Assembly: GCA_946482165.1 (NCBI GenBank) | Contig: CAMLQS010000241.1 | Location: 1-7,736, forward strand | Reading direction: 5' to 3' | Length of the DNA: 7,736 bases | Source of the DNA: an uncultured Verrucomicrobiota bacterium | Lineage (GTDB): Bacteria; Verrucomicrobiota; Verrucomicrobiae; Opitutales; Opitutaceae | Shown here: positions 1 through 7,200 of the stretch, piece after piece | How the letters are laid out: each line of letters begins with the position of its first letter | Position numbering within the stretch: position 1 is the stretch's first letter | The notes under the pieces: generated by a model | What the model saw: only the letters and a program-made list of their open reading frames with translations | Database searches by the model: none | What the model was told of the DNA's origin: nothing | Program-made: the position numbers and the translations under genes

Positions 1-1
1 C

Positions 2-52
2 GCCCTCGGTTCCGCCCCGGTCTTCGTCCGCCTCGAAGTCACCACGCCCTGA
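2..52 (+). CDS. 3' end of an upstream gene (16 codons), C-terminal tail of a secreted modular protein
   Basis: Reading from base 2 gives ALGSAPVFVRLEVTTP followed by TGA at 50-52. Only the tail is inside the window, so the main function cannot be told. The tail matches the ends of the two large genes downstream (TSPFFVRLRVTGTP and APARFVRLRVTQAP), and the codons are nearly all C-ending, as in the lyase gene that follows. This supports a real reading frame and a protein that ends in the same beta-rich C-terminal module. It lies 287 bases upstream of the lyase gene on the same strand. The match in frame, stop and sequence is seen directly; membership of the same class of exported proteins is inferred. 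With only 16 codons, a chance resemblance is not fully excluded. Confidence 0.7.
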   Translation, partial: ALGSAPVFVRLEVTTP

Positions 53-339
53 CGAAACCGCGACAGGCGCGCCAGGCTCGCCCGCTTTCCGCGGCACCCG
101 CGCCGTCGAGACCGCCGGCGTCCCAAAATCCTCCCGCCGGCCCGACGCCTCGCAACAATGAGCGCGCCGGCGCCGTTGCGCCGCCTGCTCGTCCGTAACC
201 AGGCTCCCCTCGGAAAGCGCGCCGCGAACGCAGCCGTCCTGCTCCCTCACGCACGCACGCCCCACCCCCACCCCCCCCCGCCCCCCAAAACCCCCACCCC
301 CGGGCGAAGCCCCGGCCCCCCCCCCGCCCCACCCCGCCC
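53..339. other. Intergenic region, no convincing gene
   Basis: This gap of 287 bases lies between two genes on the same strand. An ATG at 158 opens a frame running to 661, but it is mostly an out-of-frame shadow of the lyase gene, is proline/arginine-rich, and has no Shine-Dalgarno sequence. I see no clear -35/-10 pair, operator or T-run terminator. A 6-base-pair hairpin (168-173 with 178-183) is present but has no T-tract and is of a kind expected by chance at this GC content. The right-hand 80 bases are the C-rich tract listed separately. The promoter of the lyase, if it has its own, should lie here but could not be recognised. Confidence 0.7.
260..339. repeat. C-rich low-complexity leader tract; G-quadruplex/i-motif potential
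   Basis: Eleven C-runs of three or more fall within 80 bases: at 260-263, 265-269, 271-279, 281-286, 291-295, 297-301, 310-313, 316-325, 327-330, 332-335 and 337-339. The longest have nine and ten Cs. The complementary strand is therefore a dense series of G-runs with short spacers, fitting the usual G-quadruplex pattern several times over. The tract follows a (CACG)3 micro-repeat at 248-260 and ends directly at the GTG start of the lyase. A small GGGC-GAA-GCCC hairpin sits at 302-312. The tract takes the place of any purine-rich ribosome binding site. It could affect transcription or translation, or be a mutation-prone or error-prone stretch; the role is unknown. Confidence 0.75.
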
Positions 340-435
340 GTGCCCCGCTTACCCCTCGCCCCGAATCCTCGCGCGTGCCCGCGCGCCGTCCTCGCCTGCC
401 TCGCCCTCGTCGCGTCCATCCTCCCCGCCCCCGCC
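340..435 (+). other. Predicted signal peptide of the pectate lyase
   Basis: Residues 1-15 carry three arginines (R3, R11, R15). A hydrophobic core AVLACLALVASIL follows at residues 16-28, then a likely signal peptidase I site after PAPA at residue 32, just before DVS. No lipobox cysteine follows the core (LAC at 18-20 lies inside it), so a soluble or C-terminally held exported protein is more likely than a lipoprotein. The exact cleavage site is inferred by eye. Confidence 0.8.
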
Positions 436-3400
436 GACGTCTCCATCGTCGCCTCCGGCACCGCCAACGCCTCGACCTACGTCCTCGGCAGTGCCGCCCA
501 CGTCCAGAACTTCGACAGCCTTCCCGCCGCCAACTTCACCTGGGCGAACGACTCCACCCTCCCCGGCTGGTTCGCCGTTGATGGCGCCGGTGCGCTCAAC
601 ACCGCCGCCCGCACCCTCGACGGCTCCGCCAACGCCAACGACCTCACCCTCGCCAGCGTAGGCGTCGCGAGCTCGGCCGAACGCGCCCTCACCTACCACA
701 CCCGCCTCGCCGCCACCCCCACCCATCTCGGACTGGCCTTCGTCAACAACTCGGGGCGCGAGTTGAACAGCTTCTCGCTCGGCTACTCCGCCGAGCAGTG
801 GAAGGAGAGCGGCAGCGCCCGCAACCTCACCATCACGGTCCATTATCGCGTCGGGGCCGTCTCCGGCGATCTGCCGGCCACCTCGGGCTGGACCGAGCTG
901 CCCACCCTCGCCTTCGGCACCCTCAACGGCAGCGCCCCCTCCGCCACCGCGCGAACCATCGCGAATGTCGCGGTCGGCGTCCCCGCCGGCTCCGCCTTCT
1001 GGGTGCGCTGGACCTTCTCCAACAGCGCCACTTCCGCCACGTCCTCCCACGACATCCTCGCGGTGGACGACGTCTCCTTCTCCGCCACCGCCGTCTCGGC
1101 CGACGCCGCGCCCGCCTTCACCCAACACCCGTCCTCGGCCACCGCCGCGGTCGGCGATTCCGTCACCTTCACCTCCGCCGCCTCCGGCAACCCCGCGCCG
1201 ACCTACCAATGGTATAGGGGCATCGACCCCGTCTCCGGCGCCACCTCCGCCAGCTACACGATCACGCAAGTCGCCGTCACCGACGCGGGCGACTACACCG
1301 TCGTCGCCACCAACTCCCTCGGCTCCGACACCAGCAACGTCGCCACGCTCACCGTCTCCACCGTCGCCCTCCCGCCCGCCATCGGCACCCCGCCGGCCGA
1401 CGTCGCCACTCCCGCCGGCACCCCGGCCACCTTCTCCGTCGTCGCCACCGGCACCGCGCCACTCACCTACCAGTGGTTCAAGGGCGTCGCGCCCATCTCC
1501 GGCGCCACCGCGACGTCCTACACGATTCCCAGCGTCTCCATAACCGACGAGGCCGACTACTCCGTCACCGTCACCAACTCCGCCGGCTCCACCCCCAGCG
1601 CCTCCGCCCGCCTCGACGTCCTGCTCCCGCCCGTCATCGACACCCCGCCCGCCAGCCAGACCGTCGCCGCGGGAGTCACCGCGACCTTCACCGTCACCGC
1701 CTCCGGCGACGGCCCCTTCACCTACCAATGGCGCAAGGCCGGCTCCCCTCTCTCCGGCCAGACCTCCGCCACGCTCAGCCTCGCCAACGTCCAGTTCGCC
1801 CACTCCGGCTCCTACGATGTCGTCGTCACCGGCCCGGGCGGCGCAACGCCCAGCACCGCGGCGACCCTCACCGTCAACGCGCCCCCATCCATCACCGTCC
1901 CGCCCGCCAACCAGTCCGCCTACGTCGGCGCCCCCGCCACCTTCACCGTCACCGCCACCGGCAGCGCCCCGCTCGGCTACCAATGGCGCCGCGGCGGCTC
2001 ACCCCTCACCGGCCAGACCGGCGCCTCGCTCACCGTCACGAATCTCCAACTCGCCGACTCCGGCGCCACCTTCGACGTCGTCGTCACCAACTCCTTCGGC
2101 TCCGTCCCCAGCGCCTCCGCCACGCTCACCGTCACGACCGAGCTCGCCTGGTCCGCCTTCGACTTGCAGGGCTTCGCCACCCTCGGCGCCGGCACCACCG
2201 GCGGCGGCGTCATCGCCGAGACCGACGCCGCCTACCGCAAGTGCTACACCCCCTACGAATTCGTTAAGGCGATCTCCGACTCCTCAAAGACCATCGGCGC
2301 CGTGCGCGTCATCGAGGTTATGAACGATCTCGACCTCGGCAACCTCGAGGTCGACGACGCCACCCGCGCCCTCGGCAACTTCCGCGCCCACGCCATCCCG
2401 AAGCTCCATCCTCGCCTCCTCGTCACCGGCGTCAGCCTCATCGACGTCGTGCCGAAGGGCGGCGGTCTCACCATTTTCTCCGCCAACGGCGCCACGCTTC
2501 GCCACACCTGCCTCAACATCAAGGGCACCTCCAACCTCATCATCCGCAACCTCCGCTTCGACGAGATGTGGGAGTGGGACGAGGCCAGCAAAGGCGACTA
2601 CGACTCCAACGACTGGGACTTCATCGACCTCAGCAACGGCGGCGCCGTATCCAATGTCTGGATCGACCACTGCACCTTCACCAAGGCCTACGACGGCATC
2701 GCCGACCTCAAGAAGGGCACGCAAAACGTCACCTTCTCCTGGTGCCGCTACGTCGGCGACGACGGCGCCACCAACCCCAACAGCTTCGTCCGCCAGCAGA
2801 TCGCCGCCCTCGAAGCCAACCGCGCCTCGTATCCGTTCTACAATTTCCTCCGCACGAACGGATTTTCCACCGAGGACATCGCCAAGATCATCCAGGGCCA
2901 CGACAAGGGCCACCTCATGGGCGCCACCGAGCTCGACAGCGAAAACAACGTCCTCTCCGCCACCTTCCACCACCAGTGGTTCGAGAACATCTGGGACCGC
3001 TGCGTGCCCCGCCTCCGCGGCGGCCAGGTCCACAACTACAACATCTACGTCGACAACACCGTCGCCCTCGTCGCCAAGCGCCTCCGCGACGCGCGCAAGG
3101 CCGCCATGGGCTCCGCCGCGCAGACGTCCTTGGAAAACACCTACAGCTTCAACCCCTTCCTCAACGGCTCCATCTCCACCGAAGGCGCCGCCCTCCTCGT
3201 CGAGAAATCCGTCTACATCGACTGCCTCACCCCGCTGCGCAACAACCAGACCGACGTCTCCAACCCCGCCTACACCGGCAAGATCAAGGCCGTCGACACC
3301 ATCTACGTCCTCCACAACGCCAACGGCACCACGACCACCGTCCGCGGCGACAGCACCGACGCCGGCAACCCCATGGGCCCCTTCCAGGCGCCGGTGATCC

Positions 3401-4212
3401 CCTTCGCCTGGAACACCCCCGACGGCTCCGCGCCCTACCCCGCCCCGGCGATGGACGACCCCGCCAACCTCCGCCAAGTCCTCGAGTCCGGCGCCGGCGC
3501 AGGCCGTCTCACCTGGCCCAAAGCCAACTGGCTCCGCACCGCCAACACCAACCCCGCCGTCCTCGCGCCCTCGATCAGCACCCCGCCCGCCAGCCAGGAG
3601 ATCACCGGCGGCCAGACCGCCACGCTCACCGTCTCCGCCATCGGCTCCGATCCGCTGGCCTACCAATGGTATCAAGGCGCGAGCGGCGACACCTCCGCGC
3701 CCGTCGGCGCCAACTCACCCAGCTACACCACCCCGGCCCTCGTCGCCGCGGCGTCCTACTGGGTCCGCGTCAGCAACACCGCCGGCTCCGCCGACAGCGC
3801 CGCCGCCGCCATCACCCTCACGCCCGGCCTCGGCACCTGGGCCGCGCAACAAGGCCTCTCCGGACCCGACGCCGTCGCCACCGCCGACACCGACGGCGAC
3901 GGCGTGTCATTGCTTCTCGAATACGCCCTCGGCCTCGATCCCCTCGCCGCCGACGCCGGCCCCGCCGCGCTCCCCGCCCTCGCCCGCGAGAGCGAAGGGG
4001 CGCTGACGTTTCGCTTCCGCCGCCCGACCACGGTCGCCGGCCTTGTCTACGCGGTCGAAACCGCCGCCTCGCTCACCGCCTCGTGGACGACCTCCGCCGT
4101 CACCCCCGTCCTCGAATCCACCGCCGCCGGCATCGATACGCTCGCCGTCACCTTCCCCGCGCCGACCACATCCCCTTTTTTCGTCCGCCTCCGCGTCACC
4201 GGCACGCCTTGA
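340..4212 (+). CDS. Secreted multidomain pectate lyase (polysaccharide lyase family 1) with Ig-like repeats
   Basis: A 1290-residue exported enzyme, expected to cleave polygalacturonate (de-esterified pectin) by calcium-dependent beta-elimination. Domain order: signal peptide (about 1-32), EQW-type jelly-roll-like module (about 41-252), Ig-like repeats 1-4 (257-599), PL1 parallel beta-helix domain (about 601-1070), Ig-like repeat 5 (1076-1161), DGDG/EYALG C-terminal module (1166-1290). PL1 hallmarks are WIDH (774-777), DGIADLKKGTQNVTFSW (785-801) and PRLRGGQVH (890-898); by family comparison D760, D785 and D789 are the likely calcium ligands. GTG at 340 was chosen because an in-frame TAA lies at 196-198, no ATG, GTG or TTG occurs between them, and it places the signal peptide at the very N-terminus. 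There is no Shine-Dalgarno sequence, only a C-rich leader. The gene is much longer than a typical single-domain pectate lyase (about 350-450 residues) because of the added modules. Codons are overwhelmingly C-ending. Family assignment is firm; exact pectin specificity is inferred. Confidence 0.93.
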   Translation: MPRLPLAPNPRACPRAVLACLALVASILPAPADVSIVASGTANASTYVLGSAAHVQNFDSLPAANFTWANDSTLPGWFAVDGAGALNTAARTLDGSANANDLTLASVGVASSAERALTYHTRLAATPTHLGLAFVNNSGRELNSFSLGYSAEQWKESGSARNLTITVHYRVGAVSGDLPATSGWTELPTLAFGTLNGSAPSATARTIANVAVGVPAGSAFWVRWTFSNSATSATSSHDILAVDDVSFSATAVSADAAPAFTQHPSSATAAVGDSVTFTSAASGNPAPTYQWYRGIDPVSGATSASYTITQVAVTDAGDYTVVATNSLGSDTSNVATLTVSTVALPPAIGTPPADVATPAGTPATFSVVATGTAPLTYQWFKGVAPISGATATSYTIPSVSITDEADYSVTVTNSAGSTPSASARLDVLLPPVIDTPPASQTVAAGVTATFTVTASGDGPFTYQWRKAGSPLSGQTSATLSLANVQFAHSGSYDVVVTGPGGATPSTAATLTVNAPPSITVPPANQSAYVGAPATFTVTATGSAPLGYQWRRGGSPLTGQTGASLTVTNLQLADSGATFDVVVTNSFGSVPSASATLTVTTELAWSAFDLQGFATLGAGTTGGGVIAETDAAYRKCYTPYEFVKAISDSSKTIGAVRVIEVMNDLDLGNLEVDDATRALGNFRAHAIPKLHPRLLVTGVSLIDVVPKGGGLTIFSANGATLRHTCLNIKGTSNLIIRNLRFDEMWEWDEASKGDYDSNDWDFIDLSNGGAVSNVWIDHCTFTKAYDGIADLKKGTQNVTFSWCRYVGDDGATNPNSFVRQQIAALEANRASYPFYNFLRTNGFSTEDIAKIIQGHDKGHLMGATELDSENNVLSATFHHQWFENIWDRCVPRLRGGQVHNYNIYVDNTVALVAKRLRDARKAAMGSAAQTSLENTYSFNPFLNGSISTEGAALLVEKSVYIDCLTPLRNNQTDVSNPAYTGKIKAVDTIYVLHNANGTTTTVRGDSTDAGNPMGPFQAPVIPFAWNTPDGSAPYPAPAMDDPANLRQVLESGAGAGRLTWPKANWLRTANTNPAVLAPSISTPPASQEITGGQTATLTVSAIGSDPLAYQWYQGASGDTSAPVGANSPSYTTPALVAAASYWVRVSNTAGSADSAAAAITLTPGLGTWAAQQGLSGPDAVATADTDGDGVSLLLEYALGLDPLAADAGPAALPALARESEGALTFRFRRPTTVAGLVYAVETAASLTASWTTSAVTPVLESTAAGIDTLAVTFPAPTTSPFFVRLRVTGTP
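460..1095 (+). other. N-terminal beta-rich 'EQW' module of the lyase
   Basis: Residues about 41-252 form a beta-rich stretch before the first Ig repeat. It shows the pattern AFVNNSGRELNSFSLGYSAE followed by QWK, then a run of alternating hydrophobic residues (NLTITVHYRV), and ends in ILAVDDVSFSA. Similar stretches with an 'N.tG..l..f.l.Y.gEQW' core occur in large exported proteins of Verrucomicrobiota, Planctomycetota and Bacteroidota; this comes from memory of such proteins. A jelly-roll fold with a binding role is a guess; no ligand residues can be named. Confidence 0.5.
1108..2136 (+). repeat. Four tandem Ig-like repeats (protein level) of the lyase
   Basis: Repeat units lie at about 1108-1359, 1372-1620, 1627-1878 and 1885-2136, each of about 84 residues. 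Each follows the order P..T.PP...(A)..G..atFtv.AtG..P.tYQW...., then a Y/L-T/S stretch, then D.g.Y.V.VTNS.GS, ending in a T/S-A-T-L-T-V-like strand. None contains the usual Ig disulfide cysteines, which fits the cysteine-free bacterial Ig-like class. The DNA is also similar between units (TACCA[A/G]TGG in each). Unit 4 has one extra residue in the D.G.Y segment (DSGATFDV). They probably act as a stalk or carbohydrate-contact array in front of the catalytic domain; this role is inferred. Confidence 0.88.
2140..3549 (+). other. PL1 catalytic domain of the pectate lyase
   Basis: Residues about 601-1070 make the right-handed parallel beta-helix. The entry segment GFATLGAGTTGGG (611-623) is typical of the N-terminal end of PL1 domains. 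The order GTSNLIIRNLRF (729-740), NDWDFIDL (757-764), VWIDHCTF (773-780), DGIADLKKGTQNVTFSWC (785-802), GHDKGHLMG (853-861), ATFHHQWFENIWDRCVPRLR (874-893), VHNYNIYVDN (897-906) matches the core of PL1 lyases. By comparison with Bacillus Pel, D760, D785 and D789 should bind calcium, and the Arg-rich stretch at 887-893 should hold the catalytic arginine. A segment of about 48 residues between 804 and 853 (charged and probably helical) is absent from compact PL1 enzymes. Alignment here was by eye. Confidence 0.9.
3565..3822 (+). repeat. Fifth Ig-like repeat, C-terminal to the catalytic domain
   Basis: Residues 1076-1161 repeat the same pattern as the four N-terminal units: APSISTPPASQEITGGQTAT, then LAYQWYQG, then ASYWVRVSNTAGS. 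The lyase domain is thus placed between Ig units rather than at one end. The repeat is also close at DNA level to unit 3: the 19-base string CACCCCGCCCGCCAGCCAG is identical at 1641-1659 and 3579-3597. Confidence 0.85.
3835..4209 (+). other. C-terminal DGDG/EYALG plus beta-tail module of the lyase
   Basis: Residues 1166-1290. First comes an acidic calcium-site-like segment, DTDGDGVSLLLEYALGLDP (1183-1201), resembling thrombospondin type 3 or dockerin-like loops. A beta-rich part follows (LTFRFRRP, VYAVETAASLTASWTT), ending in PFFVRLRVTGTP-stop. The CotH protein carries the same arrangement at its end. Such C-termini are frequent on large exported proteins of Verrucomicrobiota. Whether this is a sorting or anchoring signal, or just a stable terminal fold, is not known from the sequence. 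No PEP-CTERM or LPXTG motif and no terminal membrane helix is visible. Confidence 0.75.
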
Positions 4213-4260
4213 GCGCCCCGCCGACTCAGCGATCACCGGATCGTGGTCTGACGGAGCGCG
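4213..4260. terminator. Imperfect inverted repeat between convergent genes, possible shared terminator
   Basis: The gap between the two convergent stop codons is 54 bases. Its centre is a hairpin CGATC-ACCG-GATCG (4230-4234 with 4239-4243). It is flanked by matching short arms TCA/TGA (4226-4228 with 4249-4251), CCG/CGG (4221-4223 with 4252-4254) and GCGC/GCGC (4213-4216 with 4256-4259), separated by mismatches and a bulge. The position suits a bidirectional terminator, but there is no T-tract on either strand, so intrinsic termination is uncertain. Confidence 0.35.
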
Positions 4261-4266
4261 AAATGG

Positions 4267-7200
4267 TCAGGGCGCCTGCGTCACGCGCAGCCGGACGAAG
4301 CGGGCGGGCGCGCCCGCCGGCTGGCTGTCGCGCCACTGCTCCGTGACCGTGCCATCGCCGTTCACCGTGGCCGACGCGCGGGCGCCCGCCGCCGTCCAGG
4401 TTTGCAAGTCGGAGCTGAACTCGACCTGACACACGATATCGGTCGCGGCGAGCACCCGCCTGAAGGTGCCGGCAAGGTAGGTGGCCGTGGAGCCATCCAC
4501 CGTCAGATTGGCGAACGCGGCCGCAAGCGGAGCCGGCGCCGGGCCTTGCTCCGGATCGGAACCGAGCGAGTATTCGATCAGGTTCGCCAGCCCGTCGCCG
4601 TCCGCGTCGTCGTTTGCGGCCAGACTGCCGCCATGAATCGTCGCCCAAGCCGCGTAGGTGAGGTCCTCGTCGTCCACGACCACGGCGGGCGTCGCGCCGG
4701 AGCTGAGACGCCAGCTCGCGGCGACGCCGGGCGCGGGGATCGTGTCGGGCCGCGCCAGAACAAGCGCGTAGCCGGTGCCGTCCGCCTCCGTCGGCCAAGG
4801 GTCGCTGGTCTGTCCCGCCGCGGGATGGGAGCCGTCGGAATAGGCGAAACTCAGGATGGTGCTCGTGCCACCCAGCGAGAGGGTGATCGTTTCGCCCCCG
4901 TTATCCAAGTTGCCGACAAAAGGCCCGAACACGGTCTTGCCCGCGCCGTAACGAAGCGCGAAGGCGGCCAGGCTCTTGACGAGGTAAATGCGCGCTCCGG
5001 GCGCTAGCACGGTGTCGGCCGGAAAAGCATAGGTGATGCCCTTCGTAAAACTCACGATGCCGAGGTCCAGCGGCGCCGAACCGAAGTTCCGCAGTTCGAT
5101 AAACTCGAAGTCCTGCTTGTCGACGAAGCCCGCCGCGGTCTCCGCCGGGGTGAGCGCGCCGGGATTATACATCAGCTTCGATATCACGAGCGAGGCCTGG
5201 TAGGGCGCCACCGAAGCGGAGCCGGCCACGAACTGCGTCTCGGTCGACCAGCGGCTCCAACGGCCCGTCAGATCCTTGTGCCGCACGCGCACTCGGTAAG
5301 TATGCCCGGCCTTGACGTTGCCCCCGGGGATTCGGGTCTCGCCGACGGCGGACGGGATCTCCGCCGAACGCCAGACATCGGTGAGCTCATAAATGCGAGG
5401 CTGGGTGGGATCGAACAAGGGGATCCCCGGAGCGGAGATCTCGGCGATGCGATACTGGATCGCCGCGAAGCTCCCTGCGCCGAGCGGCGAGGAATACGCG
5501 CCGGTGGTGAAGCGCAGATCGTTGAGCGGATAGCCGTTCGCGCCCGCATAGGAGATGGCGGGCCGATTCGGCGCGGAGCCGTCGGCCGCGTCCATCTCCA
5601 CGTATTTGTAGCCGTAACCGAGCGCGTTGCCGTTGTTCACGCTCCAGGCGGAGCCGGCGGGAAACGTGTTCGTGGCATAGTTCAGCAGGTATTGCATGAA
5701 GCCCTCGTGATCGGAGCTCGCGAGCGTTCGCACCCAGTTCCCGCCGATCCGCGTGTCCGTGTATGGGGTGGCGAAGAAGTTGCCGAAATGGTTCGTGTTA
5801 TAGGCGCCCGGGGTGGATTTCGTGCGGGGGTTGCGATTCCACATCGCGGCGTCGAGGTCGGCCCAGGTGAGCGCCTGGCCCGCCGGGTTCATCATCTGGG
5901 CGTATTCGTCGATCAACTGGCCGATCTGCCCGCCGGCCGCGCCGGGGTCGGCGAGCATGAGATCGAGCAGTTCGCGGCAGCGGTTTCTGTATTCGATGCC
6001 GATGGCCGGTATGAGCACGCAGTTCTTCTGGAGAATCACGCCGGTCTGCTGCGTCTTCGGCATAAACATCATGTCGAGATCCCAAGGCACGGGCGTCCAG
6101 CGACCGTCGGGATTGTGATAGAAATAATGGTTCCAGCCCTCGCGCAGGTCGACGTTGCCCACGGCGCGGTTGGCCGCCTGGAAACTATAGTAGACCGGCA
6201 GATCCATGTTTGTCCGCCACCAAGCCTCGCTCTGCGCGACGGAGGATGCCGCCCGAAACGCCACGGAATCCGAGCCGTCCTTGGGATGCGTCGCGCCTTG
6301 GTGCTTCAGGTCGCCGATGTTGCTTTCGATCTTATACACATTGCCGTCGGCCAGCCCGCGGGCGTCGAGGAAGGAGCCGTCGATCGGCTCGATCACGTGA
6401 TACACGCCCCACAAGTCCCCGCCGGTGGTTCCGGCGGGATGCCCGCCGGAATACTGCCCGCCCGCGGGGGTGGCGGAAGCGTTGTCGATCACCCGCCACT
6501 GGATGAAGTGGCTCTTCGGCGTGGGCACGCCGGCCAGTTCCTGGAACCGCAGCGAGACCGCCTCCTCCACGCCGCACATGCCGCGATGCACCGCCGCCCA
6601 CGGGGCGGCGGCCGTGTTGAGGAAAAGGGTGTCCCAAGTCTCCGGATACGGCCGTCCCCAGTCGTCCAGCGGCTCGAAGTCGCGGGCGGTGTTGAAACGG
6701 ACGCGCCACTTGTTCTTGCCGCAGGCGTAGGTGGAGAACTCGCCGCGATTGTGATACTGGACGTGGTCGTAGACCTTGCCGTTGAAGACGAGCGTGCCCC
6801 ACATGCGCACCCCGTCGTAGGAACCGGTGTATTGGCTGTTGGTGACGTCGGATGAATTGGCGATCAGCTGGTAGCACTGAAGCGAGTTCATGAACGCCGG
6901 CGAAAAGGTCTGCGCGGCCGTCACCCCGGGATAAAAGGCGCCGGCCCACTCCGCGTAGCCGTCGAAGACGAAGTAGGCGAAATTCGGCTGCTCGTCGTCC
7001 GCGTAGGGCACGCGGACCGAACGCGCTCCGTCCGTGGCCGAGATGCGGTAGCGCACGAGCCGCCGGTTGGTCTGCACGGGGGCCGGGATCTGCGCCGTGT
7101 AGATCGAATCGCCCGCCACCGCGTCGCCGGCCGCGCCGGCGTCGTTCATCAGGATGTCCGTCCAGGTCGTCGCATAGGCCGGATCGGACTTGCGGATATA

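Noticed and set aside
168..183. Hairpin CGGCGC-CGTT-GCGCCG in the intergenic region as a terminator of the upstream gene
   Set aside because: Six base pairs without a T-tract, more than 100 bases after the stop codon; expected by chance in DNA this GC-rich.
158..661. ATG-started plus-strand frame of 167 codons overlapping the lyase start
   Set aside because: Pro/Ser/Thr-rich translation of C-rich DNA, no Shine-Dalgarno sequence, and mostly out of frame with the well-supported lyase gene.
349..1983. Long minus-strand open frame of 544 codons opposite the lyase
   Set aside because: It is Gly/Arg/Asp-rich low-complexity sequence produced by reading C-ending codons backwards; the opposite strand has clear Ig-like repeats and a signal peptide.
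2284..3675. Minus-strand open frame of 463 codons opposite the PL1 domain
   Set aside because: A composition shadow of the lyase gene (Gly/Val/Ala-rich, no recognisable domain), while the plus strand holds conserved PL1 motifs.
5278..6855. Plus-strand open frame of 525 codons opposite the CotH gene
   Set aside because: It mirrors the codons of the CotH domain, has no recognisable motif and no ribosome binding site; GC-rich codon choice removes stop codons on the other strand.
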